From the NCBI GenBank assembly GCA_022565155.1, contig JADFKB010000008.1, forward strand, positions 1 through 54,627: 54,627 nucleotides of DNA. Direction: 5' to 3'. This DNA comes from Chloroflexota bacterium. Its GTDB lineage: Bacteria > Chloroflexota > Dehalococcoidia > DSTF01 > RBG-16-68-14. A model generated the notes under the pieces. It had not been told where the DNA came from. It did no database searches and worked only from the letters and a program-made list of their open reading frames with translations. The position numbers and the translations under genes were made by a program. Numbering within the stretch: position 1 is the first letter of the stretch; each line of letters starts with the position of its first letter. Shown here one piece after another: positions 7,780 through 15,033 of the stretch.

Positions 7780-7932
7780 ATGGCTAAGCCGCAAGACGCG
7801 ACCGACGCGGGTCGCTCCCAGGAGGAGGCCGCGGCAGCTATCGATCTCGGCGACTACGCATCGTGGGTGGAGCCGGAGCGGCTGCCGCTAAACGTGGCGT
7901 CGCTCTATCAGGAGTTTCGCGGAGAGATCTAG
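7780..7932 (+). pseudogene. Chimeric 50-codon ORF: new start fused to an MBL C-terminal remnant
   Basis: ATG 7780 has a good ribosome site (GGGAGA) and opens a frame whose first ten codons (MAKPQDATDA) match nothing nearby; from codon 11 on it is the last 40 residues of the MBL hydrolase (ending LYQEFRGEI) in the correct frame. It therefore joins the beginning of a third cassette gene to the displaced 3' end of the MBL gene. A functional protein is unlikely because the MBL fold is missing, but the frame is intact and may be translated. Confidence 0.7.
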
Positions 7933-7938
7933 AAACTG
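7810..7938 (+). repeat. Right copy of 129-bp direct repeat (displaced MBL 3' end)
   Basis: Gap-free copy of 5431-5559 with about 14 differences, most of them in codon third positions or conservative. Being next to the native downstream gene, this copy is probably the original 3' end, and the left copy may have arrived with the cassette. Confidence 0.85.
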
Positions 7939-7942
7939 AAGA

Positions 7943-8833
7943 CTACTGCTGCCGCACTCGCCAGGCTGCGCCGCCGAGCGCAACAGTGCCGGCAGCAACC
8001 GCAGCGGCCAGCAGCCAGCCGTTCCGCCAGAGCGACCCACTAGAGCCGTCCGACAGCGCGCGCAGGCCTCCCTCCAGCGAGACGCCGCCCACAGGCCCCG
8101 GGGTTGAGGTTATCGTCGGAGTCGGCGTGGGTCCGGTCTTGGTGAGCGTGCCCGCTTGTCCCGCATCATTTCTCGGCGAGGGCGTCGCCAGCTTGAAGTC
8201 GGTCGCATCGTCGCTGTTCCGCCACGGGTTCGTCAGCTTGGCAGTTGAGGTCACACTGCGGGTCAGGCTCAGCGTGTCGTCTCCTGCGCCGGCGGCGTGA
8301 GGGTTGGGCGACATCGGGTTGGTGCCAGTGAAGCTCGCTCCGCCATACGATACGCAGTCCACGTAGTTGTTCGGGTCCGAAGCGTCCCAGGTGCTTGGAT
8401 CGAGGGGAGCGGAGACGTCCGGTGCGCCCCAGCAGACCATGCCGGCGGCGGGCAGGATGCCGGGCGAGAACACGAAGTCCGCGCTGATGCCGGCCGCCGC
8501 CTCAAACGCCGACGTGCCCATGATCCAGTTGCCGGCATTGAGACTAATATTGCCACTCAGCGGGTCCAGCAGCACGCCGGCCAGCGTACCGTCCGGGTTG
8601 AACGCCGTCAGCCGCGTGTTCGCCACCACGTTCTGATAGATGGCGAGCCGCTTGATCTCTACAAACTGAACATTTGGATCGCCGTTGAAGCCTGACATCA
8701 CTTCGCTGATCTCCGCGATGTGATGCACCGCCAAAGCCGGCTGGCTTTCACGCGCCTGCAGAAGCAGCGTAGCTATCCCGACGACGAGCGCCACAATCAG
8801 CGGTCGGGCTACGCACATGGGGACGTTCCTCAT
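7943..8833 (-). CDS. Secreted lamin-tail-like protein with C-terminal membrane anchor
   Basis: A 296-residue exported protein. An N-terminal signal segment (about residues 9-28) is followed by a beta-rich domain beginning IAEISEVMSG and FVEIKRL, reminiscent of bacterial lamin-tail domains, then a Thr/Pro linker and a C-terminal anchor: motif PVGGVSLEGGLRAL, a hydrophobic helix (about 267-290) and a basic end. The same anchor ends the preceding gene. Its start overlaps the stop of that gene by four bases (ATGA), so the two are translationally coupled. Function is unknown; a surface-exposed, membrane-tethered role is inferred. Confidence 0.75.
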   Translation of the reverse strand: MRNVPMCVARPLIVALVVGIATLLLQARESQPALAVHHIAEISEVMSGFNGDPNVQFVEIKRLAIYQNVVANTRLTAFNPDGTLAGVLLDPLSGNISLNAGNWIMGTSAFEAAAGISADFVFSPGILPAAGMVCWGAPDVSAPLDPSTWDASDPNNYVDCVSYGGASFTGTNPMSPNPHAAGAGDDTLSLTRSVTSTAKLTNPWRNSDDATDFKLATPSPRNDAGQAGTLTKTGPTPTPTITSTPGPVGGVSLEGGLRALSDGSSGSLWRNGWLLAAAVAAGTVALGGAAWRVRQQ

Positions 8834-10272
8834 CGCTGCCCACTCCGCTGCCGCCAGGCTGCGCCGCCCAGGGTAGCGGCGAACACCGCAGCGGCTACGG
8901 CCAGCAGCCAGCCGATCAGCCAGAGCGACCCGCTCGAGCCGTCTGACAGCGCGCGCAGGCCGCCGTCCAGCGAGACGCCGCCCACGGGCACGGGTTTCGG
9001 CTGCATAAACGTGATCCGGTTCCCGAATATCTCGGCGATATAGAGCGTGCCATCGCTATCGACTGCGATGTCCAGCGGCGTGACGAACGACGACGCGAAC
9101 GTGGTGTTGTTGCTCACCACCGAGGTGCCGTCCGGCGAGAGTACGACATGGCCGAGCAGGCCGTCGTTAAAGCTGACGTAGAAAAGATCGCCGGCCAGTT
9201 TGCCGCCGAACGCCGCAGATGTGTACTCCGCAAGGCCGTTCGACGAGACAGGCAGCAGATCGATCGGGCCGGTCCAATCAACGCCGCTGCCATCCAGACC
9301 GTTGTGGTAGACGCACTGGCGCGCGTCGAAGCGGGCGCGGTTGCGGTTCGGCTGACCGTAGTAGTTGCCGGCCTCGATCAAGTTCAGCTCGTCCGGGCCG
9401 CGCGTGTCAGGCGCCCACGGGTCGGGATCCTCGGTCGTGCAGCTCGTCGAAGAGCCGCCAAAGCCGGAGTTCGGCCCGTTGTCCGTCGCGTAGATCTTGC
9501 CGTTGCTATGGATGATGAGATCGTACGGGTTGCGCAGGCCGGAGGCGAAGACGAAGACATCGCCGGTGGCCAGGTTGACCGTCGAGCTGTAGGTGCCGGG
9601 CGGATCATAGGTAACATTGCCATCGAATACGAAGGCGTTTGGGCTGGCGACGAGGATCGCGCCGGAGAGCGGCACGTCGGGCCTGGTGAACAGCGGCCCG
9701 GCTGGGACGTTGACGCCCGCGTTCGTCGTGCTGCCGTGGGCGATGTAGAGCGTGCCGTCGGCAGCGAAGACGATGCCGTTCGCCTGGTGGGCGGAGTCGG
9801 ACGTCGAGAGGCCGGTGATGATGTCTGTGATTGTGGAGTAGCCGGCGCCGTGGATCTTCGTCACCTTGCCTGGGAATGCCCCGGCGGGAGCGGGGCCGTC
9901 CGATCCGAAGCCAGAGACGGTGTTGGTCACGTAGACGGGCGGCGGCGACGAGGCGTCCGTCGGGTCGAAGGCGATGCCGAACACTTCTTGCAGATCGGCG
10001 TTGGTCGTGATCTCCTCGACGGCCGTCACGGCCTTCGTCTTCGGGTCCAGCGTCAGGGCCTGGATACGGCCCTCTTGGTCTGCGACGAAGAGCCGCCCGT
10101 CGGGGCCGATCGTGAGCGCAGTAGGTAGCGCAGTCGTGAATCCTGCGCCTGCGACGATTCCGCGGGTGAAGTCGGTCTCGTCGACAGTTACGGCGGCAGC
10201 CGGCTGGACGCCAACAAACCCGATCGCGACAACCGTCGCGATAAGCAGGACTACCCGGACTCGTCGAAGCAT
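8830..10272 (-). CDS. Secreted PQQ glucose/sorbosone-dehydrogenase-like beta-propeller with C-terminal anchor
   Basis: A 480-residue exported protein with a signal peptide (MLRRVRVVLLIATVVAIGF, ending near PAAAV). The body is a beta-propeller of the glucose/sorbosone dehydrogenase type, with phrases such as PTALTIGPDGRLFVAD, ANGIVFAADGTLYIAHG, FASGLRNPYDLIIHSNG and NLIEAGNYYGQPN that mark the family. Relatives oxidise sugars with PQQ, but many members are of unproven activity. The C-terminus carries PVGGVSLDGGLRAL, a hydrophobic helix and RQRSGQR. I chose the ATG at 10272 because GGAGAGG precedes it and a signal peptide follows at once. A strong promoter is seen upstream. Confidence 0.85.
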   Translation of the reverse strand: MLRRVRVVLLIATVVAIGFVGVQPAAAVTVDETDFTRGIVAGAGFTTALPTALTIGPDGRLFVADQEGRIQALTLDPKTKAVTAVEEITTNADLQEVFGIAFDPTDASSPPPVYVTNTVSGFGSDGPAPAGAFPGKVTKIHGAGYSTITDIITGLSTSDSAHQANGIVFAADGTLYIAHGSTTNAGVNVPAGPLFTRPDVPLSGAILVASPNAFVFDGNVTYDPPGTYSSTVNLATGDVFVFASGLRNPYDLIIHSNGKIYATDNGPNSGFGGSSTSCTTEDPDPWAPDTRGPDELNLIEAGNYYGQPNRNRARFDARQCVYHNGLDGSGVDWTGPIDLLPVSSNGLAEYTSAAFGGKLAGDLFYVSFNDGLLGHVVLSPDGTSVVSNNTTFASSFVTPLDIAVDSDGTLYIAEIFGNRITFMQPKPVPVGGVSLDGGLRALSDGSSGSLWLIGWLLAVAAAVFAATLGGAAWRQRSGQR

Positions 10273-10343
10273 CGCCTCTCCAGTGGCGGGGCTGGAAAAG
10301 TAGAGAAAGCTGTGGAGAACGATCTCCACCACCAGTCCCCGCT

Positions 10344-10371
10344 AGTATACTCCACGTTAGAAGGCTGTCAA
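10344..10371 (-). promoter_or_regulatory. Sigma70-type promoter of the anchored-protein operon
   Basis: On the minus strand TTGACA (10371-10366) and TATACT (10349-10344) are separated by 16 bp, near-consensus in both boxes. It would start a leader of about 65 bases before the ATG at 10272. Confidence 0.75.
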
Positions 10372-10458
10372 GGTGACGGGCATCACCGTCCGCCGAATGT
10401 GCGATAATGGAACCTGACTATTGTACGGCCGGACATATAGCGGGGAAGGAGCAACACC

Positions 10459-10785
10459 ATGTTCATTGCGATGAACCACTTCAAGGTGGCGAACGGAAAA
10501 GAGGATGAGTTCGAGCGCGCCTGGCGGGAGCGCCAGACGTACCTGGACGGCGTTGCCGGCTTCGTCGAGTTCGCGCTGCTAAAGGCGGACGCGGCGGGCG
10601 AGTACATCAGCCACAGCGTCTGGAAGGATCGCGCGGCGTTCGTCGACTGGACGAACAGCGAAGCGTTCGTGAAGGGTCATCGCCAGGGCTCGCTGATGGG
10701 CGTGCTCGAGGGCGCGCCGCACGTCTCGACGTACGAGGCGATCATCGTCGAGACGGCGGAAGGCCGCACGGCCGGGGCGAGATAA
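10459..10785 (+). CDS. Antibiotic biosynthesis monooxygenase (ABM) domain protein, HmoA-like
   Basis: A 108-residue one-domain protein of the dimeric alpha+beta-barrel ABM family (start MFIAMNHFKVANGKEDEFE, then ISHSVWKDRAAFVDWTNSEAF). The N-terminal Asn, central Trp and a His (KGHRQG) are arranged as in heme-degrading HmoA/IsdG enzymes, so heme cleavage is possible, but the family also holds quinone monooxygenases. AAGGAG precedes ATG 10459. A small acidic membrane protein gene follows after 5 bases and an epimerase after that, suggesting an operon. Confidence 0.8.
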   Translation: MFIAMNHFKVANGKEDEFERAWRERQTYLDGVAGFVEFALLKADAAGEYISHSVWKDRAAFVDWTNSEAFVKGHRQGSLMGVLEGAPHVSTYEAIIVETAEGRTAGAR

Positions 10786-10790
10786 CGACG

Positions 10791-11069
10791 ATGGGCCGCT
10801 GGCGAAGTGACGAAGACGACGAGCCCCGGTACGCAAGCGACGCGCGGGACGAGGACGAGGCGGACGACGACGACGAACTGGAGGGCGAGTGGGAGCTGGA
10901 CCCGAACGACCCGTCTCACCCGGATTACGACCTGTCTGTAGACGCAGGCTACGCCGGATGGGAAGCGACGCCAAGACCGCCGCTAATCCGTCGTGGCGTC
11001 GTCCTGCTGGTAACAGCGCTGGTGATCATCGGGCTGGTGGCGCCGATCCTGCTCCGCCTAGCGTACTGA
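10791..11069 (+). CDS. Small acidic single-pass membrane protein
   Basis: A 92-residue protein whose N-terminal 55 residues are extremely acidic (runs such as DEDEADDDDELEGEWELD) and whose C-terminal end is one membrane helix (about residues 69-88, GVVLLVTALVIIGLVAPILL). The acidic part would face the cytoplasm by the positive-inside rule because Arg residues precede the helix. I do not recognise the family. It lies between the ABM protein and the epimerase with only 5 and 10 bases of spacing, so the three are probably cotranscribed. Confidence 0.65.
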   Translation: MGRWRSDEDDEPRYASDARDEDEADDDDELEGEWELDPNDPSHPDYDLSVDAGYAGWEATPRPPLIRRGVVLLVTALVIIGLVAPILLRLAY

Positions 11070-11079
11070 GCATGACTCC

Positions 11080-11997
11080 ATGACGACGCTGGTCACCGGC
11101 GGCACGGGATTCGCAGGCGCCGCCGCCGTCCGCGAGCTGGCGCGGCGCGGCGAACGCATCACCGTGCTCAGCCGGGACGTTTCGAAGGTAGCCAAGCGCT
11201 TCCCTGGCCTCGACGTCGAAGCGCGCGCCGGCGACGTGAGCGACCCTTCGACGCTCACGCCAGCGTTCGCGGGCATCGAAACGGTGATCAACTGCGTCCA
11301 GTTCCCCAACAGCCCGATGGAGAACAAACGCAAGGGCTGGACGTTCGAGCACGTCGACTATTTGGGAACGGTACACCAGGTGGAAGCGGCCAGGGACGCG
11401 GGCGTAAAACGATTCGTCTACGTCAGCGGCGTCGGAGCCACGCTGGAGGCGGCGAAGCACTGGTTCATCTTCAAGGCGCGCGCGGAAGGCGTTGTCCGCG
11501 CCAGCGATATGACCCACGTGATCATCCGGCCTACCTGGCTCTTCGGGCCGGAGGACGTCTCGCTCAACCGCTTCCTCGGCTTCGCGCGCTGGCTGCCGTT
11601 CGTGCCGATGTTTGGCGACGGCCAGCAGGCGATGCAGCCGCTCTTCATCGACGACCTGGGCCGGCTGCTAGCGGACGCAGCCGCGAAACCGGAGGCGGAC
11701 AACGCGACGTTCGAGGCGGGCGGGCCGGACCGGCTATCGATGGACGGCGTGATACAAGCTGCGCTGGCAGTGTCCGGCAAGCGGCGGCCGATCCTGCATC
11801 AGCCGGCCGCGCTGGGCAAAGGGTTGGCGCGTATACTGCAACTCCTGCCGGGCCCGCCGCTAACGCCGGACGCGATCGATTTCATCACGCACCCCGCCGT
11901 CGCCGACAACACGGAGCTGGAGCGCGTCTTCTCGCCCCGCCTGACGCCGCTGCGGGAGGCGCTGGCCACGTACCTAGGGGCGCGTCGGTCAACGTGA
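11080..11997 (+). CDS. NAD(P)-binding epimerase/NDUFA9-like protein
   Basis: A 305-residue atypical short-chain dehydrogenase with the N-terminal dinucleotide motif VTGGTGFAGAAAV (residues 5-17). The expected Tyr-x-x-x-Lys is not clear; FVYVSGVGA and IIRPTWLFGPED resemble the complex-I NDUFA9/YbjT-like group that binds NAD(P) without proven catalysis. The start overlaps no gene and lies 10 bases after the acidic membrane protein. Its last third (about codons 225-275) has a decayed copy at 13740-13880, beyond the methyltransferase pair. Confidence 0.82.
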   Translation: MTTLVTGGTGFAGAAAVRELARRGERITVLSRDVSKVAKRFPGLDVEARAGDVSDPSTLTPAFAGIETVINCVQFPNSPMENKRKGWTFEHVDYLGTVHQVEAARDAGVKRFVYVSGVGATLEAAKHWFIFKARAEGVVRASDMTHVIIRPTWLFGPEDVSLNRFLGFARWLPFVPMFGDGQQAMQPLFIDDLGRLLADAAAKPEADNATFEAGGPDRLSMDGVIQAALAVSGKRRPILHQPAALGKGLARILQLLPGPPLTPDAIDFITHPAVADNTELERVFSPRLTPLREALATYLGARRST

Positions 11998-12134
11998 AGC
12001 GCGCGCTGCTGGCCGGGCTCATCGTCCGCACTGCAGTGGTCGTGGCCGGTCGGCTAGCGCCTCAGCCAAACCGGTACGTGCTGGATCGCTCCCAGGCACG
12101 ACCAGGGCCGGATCTGTCGGCAAGAACGCGGTGA
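11994..12134 (+). CDS. Possible truncated gene coupled to the epimerase
   Basis: GTG 11994 overlaps the epimerase stop (GTGA) and opens 46 codons beginning VKRALLAGLIVRTAVVVAGR, which look like a membrane or signal segment, before a stop at 12132. The four-base overlap is typical of real coupled genes, but the frame is short and its second half has no character. It may be the 5' stump of a gene cut by the following insertion, or chance. Confidence 0.25.
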   Translation: MKRALLAGLIVRTAVVVAGRLAPQPNRYVLDRSQARPGPDLSARTR

Positions 12135-12252
12135 GCAACCGCTCGTCATCCAGGATGCGGACTGCTATCATGGACGATAATCATTACTCTTGCGCTAATA
12201 TGGCGACGGTCATGCAGAGCCTCGCCGTGGTTGAGATGGGGAATATCGGCTA

Positions 12253-12960
12253 ATGCAGCCTAACGAAGCAGCACGAGGCCTTTTTTCCAGTGTAGCTTCG
12301 AACTATGATCGCCCAGCGGAAATCCTCAGCCTGCTCCAGTATAGCCGATGGCACCGGTATCTTTTGGCGGACCTGCGTTTGCCGGGGGACGCGCGAGTCC
12401 TGGACATGGCTACGGGGACAGGCGCCGTCGCTCTAAAACTAGCGAAGCTATCGGGCGGCCAGGTCATGGGCGCCGACATCACACGGCCGATGCTAATACA
12501 GGCGAAAGAAAGGGCCGCGCGGAAGGGGATACTTCACCGCCTGGAGTTCATCGAATGCAGCGCGGAAGCCGTCCCTTTTACCGATAGCGTGTTCGATACC
12601 GTCATCTTCACCTACCTCCTCAGGTACGTTTCCGATGTTCCCTCAACAGTGCGAGAACTGGCGCGGGTCCTCAGGCCGGGAGGCACCATGCTCTCTCTGG
12701 ACTTTGCCGTACCTGGTCCGATGGTCTACCCGCTCTGGCGTCTGTACACATCCTTGATTCTTCCGCTCGCCGGCGCCGCCATCTCGCCTGCATGGATGAG
12801 GGTTGGCTCCTTCCTCGGCAAGAGCATCCGTCGGTTCTATGACCGGTGGCCAGAGAACCGCCTAGCGGAGCTGTGGCGAGATTGTGGTTTCCCCGGTGTA
12901 CAGAGCAGGCGCCTGTCCCTTGGAGGTGCGCTGGTCATGTGGGGGGTCAAGGTGACGTGA
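12253..12960 (+). CDS. Class I SAM-dependent methyltransferase (UbiE/MenG-like)
   Basis: A 235-residue Rossmann-fold methyltransferase. Motif I is LDMATGTGAVALKL (about residues 50-63), followed by VMGADITRPML and the post-I pattern VPFTDSVFDTVIFTYLLRYVSD, which is most like demethylmenaquinone/ubiquinone C-methyltransferases. The neighbour, overlapping by one base (TGATG), is a UbiA-like membrane protein, so a prenylated quinone or other prenyl-lipid is the probable substrate class (inference). Codon choice looks less GC-biased than in surrounding genes, and an epimerase remnant lies beyond, suggesting acquisition. Ribosome site before ATG 12253 is weak. Confidence 0.82.
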   Translation: MQPNEAARGLFSSVASNYDRPAEILSLLQYSRWHRYLLADLRLPGDARVLDMATGTGAVALKLAKLSGGQVMGADITRPMLIQAKERAARKGILHRLEFIECSAEAVPFTDSVFDTVIFTYLLRYVSDVPSTVRELARVLRPGGTMLSLDFAVPGPMVYPLWRLYTSLILPLAGAAISPAWMRVGSFLGKSIRRFYDRWPENRLAELWRDCGFPGVQSRRLSLGGALVMWGVKVT

Positions 12961-13733
12961 TGACCAGGGGGAGCGCGCGCGCGCGCGAAGCAGCGGCTCG
13001 GCTGCGTCCATATACGTCTCCGGCTTTTTACGCCCTCAGGCCCGGACCATGGCGAGACTACGTTACGCTCCTCCATCTACCGTATACTCTCTGGCACTTG
13101 AGCTATGTGGTCTTCGGTGCGGCCCTGGCTCCCACCGTGCGCTACGACCGGCTCGGCGCAACGCTTCTGGCGTTCTTCCTGGGTGTCGGCATTGCTGCGC
13201 ATACCCTGGACGAACTCTCAGGGCGGCCTCTGAAGACCCGTATTCCCGATCATGTGCTGTACGTTCTAGCGGCGCTCTCCCTAACAGGGGCGATCTCGCT
13301 TGGGATCGTGGGCGTCATCCTGGCGTCGTTCTGGTTGTTGCCGTTCATGGCGTTCGGCCTATTCATCGTCCCGGCGTACAACCTCGGCTGGTTTGGTGGG
13401 CGGTTCCACTCTGACTTCTGGTTTGGCCTCGCCTGGGGTGTGTTCCCCTTTCTTACCGCCTACTGGATCAGCGCCGAGTCGTTCGCTGCCTCGGCCGCCG
13501 TAGGAGCCGCTACCTGCTTCACGCTGAGCCTTGCCCAGCGCACCCTCAGCAGGCGAGTACGCGCCATCCGGCGACAGGTACAGACCCTGGAAGGGACGAT
13601 CACTTATACCGACGGTGGCAGTGAGGAGATTACCAAGGATCTAGCGCTCATCGCTGATGAACGCACCCTCCTCCTCCTGACGTTGTCGATGGCTGCCCTG
13701 AGCCTGTCAGTTCTGCTGCTACGCATCTTTTAG
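12960..13733 (+). CDS. UbiA-like polytopic membrane protein
   Basis: A 257-residue membrane protein with about seven to eight hydrophobic segments. The stretch AHTLDELSGRPLKTRI recalls the first aspartate-rich motif of UbiA prenyltransferases (D-x-x-x-GRPL), and PAYNLGWFGGRFHSDFWF may stand for the second loop. UbiA enzymes join a prenyl diphosphate to an aromatic or other acceptor in the membrane. The assignment is tentative because the second canonical Asp motif is not evident. It is coupled to the preceding methyltransferase; ATG 12960 shares one base with that gene's stop. Residues 190-235 form a soluble charged loop not usual for UbiA. Confidence 0.6.
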   Translation: MTRGSARAREAAARLRPYTSPAFYALRPGPWRDYVTLLHLPYTLWHLSYVVFGAALAPTVRYDRLGATLLAFFLGVGIAAHTLDELSGRPLKTRIPDHVLYVLAALSLTGAISLGIVGVILASFWLLPFMAFGLFIVPAYNLGWFGGRFHSDFWFGLAWGVFPFLTAYWISAESFAASAAVGAATCFTLSLAQRTLSRRVRAIRRQVQTLEGTITYTDGGSEEITKDLALIADERTLLLLTLSMAALSLSVLLLRIF

Positions 13734-13880
13734 CGCCGGGCCGCAGACCTCGCTGGTCGCCGGTGGCCGATCCTCCATCAGCCGGTCGCGCTGGGCAAGC
13801 TGCTCGGCACGCTCCTCCAGCAGCTGCCCGGCCCGCCCGCAACGTAGTCGATTTTACGCACCACCGTTTTGTGAGCGCGG
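13734..13880 (+). pseudogene. Remnant of the epimerase 3' region
   Basis: In the frame from 13740 the sequence reads AADLAGRRWPILHQPVALG then KLLGTLLQQLPGPPAT and stops at 13845. This matches the epimerase segment around RRPILHQPAALGKGLARI and LQLLPGPPLT (bases about 11755-11905); weak similarity continues past the stop (GTCGATTTTACGCACC against ATCGATTTCATCACGCACC). It has no start and is clearly a fragment. Its position directly after the methyltransferase/UbiA-like pair repeats the arrangement seen at the metal cassette. Confidence 0.75.
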
Positions 13881-13934
13881 GCGGTTGCGGTTAGACTTTT
13901 GTGGAACAGCCGAGATGAGACCCAGGAGCGCTGA

Positions 13935-15029
13935 ATGTCTGCCGATCAGGCCACCTGGCGCAGGACGCGAAAGCTGGGACTGACCGCTCACAATCCGGAG
14001 AAGGCGTTCCCGGGCTACACGCTCTACGCGCCCATGTTCGGCGACGGCACAGTCTACCTGTTGGACATGGAGGGCAACACAGTCCACAGTTGGAACGCGC
14101 CGCTGCCGCCCGGCGACTATTGCTATCTGTTGCCTAACGGCAACCTCTTCTACCTAGGCAAGACGCCCGTGGCGCCCGGCGCTTTCTTCTCCACGTGGCA
14201 CCTCTTCAGTGGCGGCGCGCTGATGGAGATCGATTGGGACGGCAACATCGTCTGGGAGCACCGCGACCCGGCCCAGCACCACGACGGCCGCCGCACCGAA
14301 TCGGGCGGAGCGGTCTACCTCACGATCGAGGAGGTTCCCGCGGACCTGATCGCGAAGATCCAGGGTGGCATTCCAGGCACGGAGCATGACGGGAAGATGT
14401 GGTCGGATCGCGTCGTCGAGGTCGATGCAAACGGCGAGACCGTCTGGGAGTGGCATGCCTGGGAGCATCTCGACCCTGAAAACGATGCGATTCTGGAAAC
14501 CGCCCTCCGCCACGAGTGGACGCACGGCAACACCATCGTGCCGCTGCCGGGCGGCGATGTGATGGTCAGTTTCCGCAGCATCTCGACCGTCGCCCGCATC
14601 GACCGCGCCACCGGGGACTTCGTCTGGCGGCTGGGCGCTCCGCTACTCTCGCAGCAGCACGACCCGAGTATGCTGCCGAACGGCAACGTGCTGATCTTCA
14701 ACAACGGCACGCGGCGGCGGCATCCGCTGGTCTTCTCCAACGTGATCGAAGTTGAGCCGGAGTCCGGCAACGTCGTCTGGGATTATCGAGACGGCTCGTC
14801 TCTGGGCGGCTTCTACAGCACCTACATCTCAGGGGCGCAGCGGCTGCCGAACGGCAACACGCTGATCTGCGAGGGCGTGCCCGGCCGCATCTTCGAGGTG
14901 ACGACGGAGGCCGAGATCGTCTGGGAGTACATCAACCCGCACTTCTCCGACGTGACGGCGTTCGGCACGAACAACGCCGTCTTCCGCGCCTTCCGCTACG
15001 GCCCGGAGCGCTTCCCGCGGCTGGGGTAG
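13935..15029 (+). CDS. Arylsulfotransferase-like (ASST) beta-propeller protein
   Basis: A 364-residue protein built of repeated blades with the signature phrases GYTLYAPMFGDGTVYLLDMEGN, LPNGNLFYLG, EIDWDGNIVWEHRDP, HEWTHGNTIVPLPGGDVMV and QQHDPSMLPNGNVLIFNNG, typical of the ASST family, which moves sulfate between phenolic compounds. The catalytic His of ASST could be one of those in HHDGRR, HEWTH or QQHDPS. Unlike the classic periplasmic enzymes it has no signal peptide, so it would be cytoplasmic or is a non-enzymatic propeller. It stands alone, converging on gyrB with 4 bases between the stops. Confidence 0.78.
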   Translation: MSADQATWRRTRKLGLTAHNPEKAFPGYTLYAPMFGDGTVYLLDMEGNTVHSWNAPLPPGDYCYLLPNGNLFYLGKTPVAPGAFFSTWHLFSGGALMEIDWDGNIVWEHRDPAQHHDGRRTESGGAVYLTIEEVPADLIAKIQGGIPGTEHDGKMWSDRVVEVDANGETVWEWHAWEHLDPENDAILETALRHEWTHGNTIVPLPGGDVMVSFRSISTVARIDRATGDFVWRLGAPLLSQQHDPSMLPNGNVLIFNNGTRRRHPLVFSNVIEVEPESGNVVWDYRDGSSLGGFYSTYISGAQRLPNGNTLICEGVPGRIFEVTTEAEIVWEYINPHFSDVTAFGTNNAVFRAFRYGPERFPRLG

Positions 15030-15033
15030 GGGG

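Noticed and set aside
8720-9043. Plus-strand frame with repeated phrase SQSDPLEPSDSARRPPSSETPP, also near 7990-8110
   Set aside because: This is the antisense of the duplicated C-terminal anchors, not a protein repeat.
9148-10128. Plus-strand frame opposite the sorbosone-dehydrogenase-like gene
   Set aside because: Val/Arg-rich antisense shadow without start signal.
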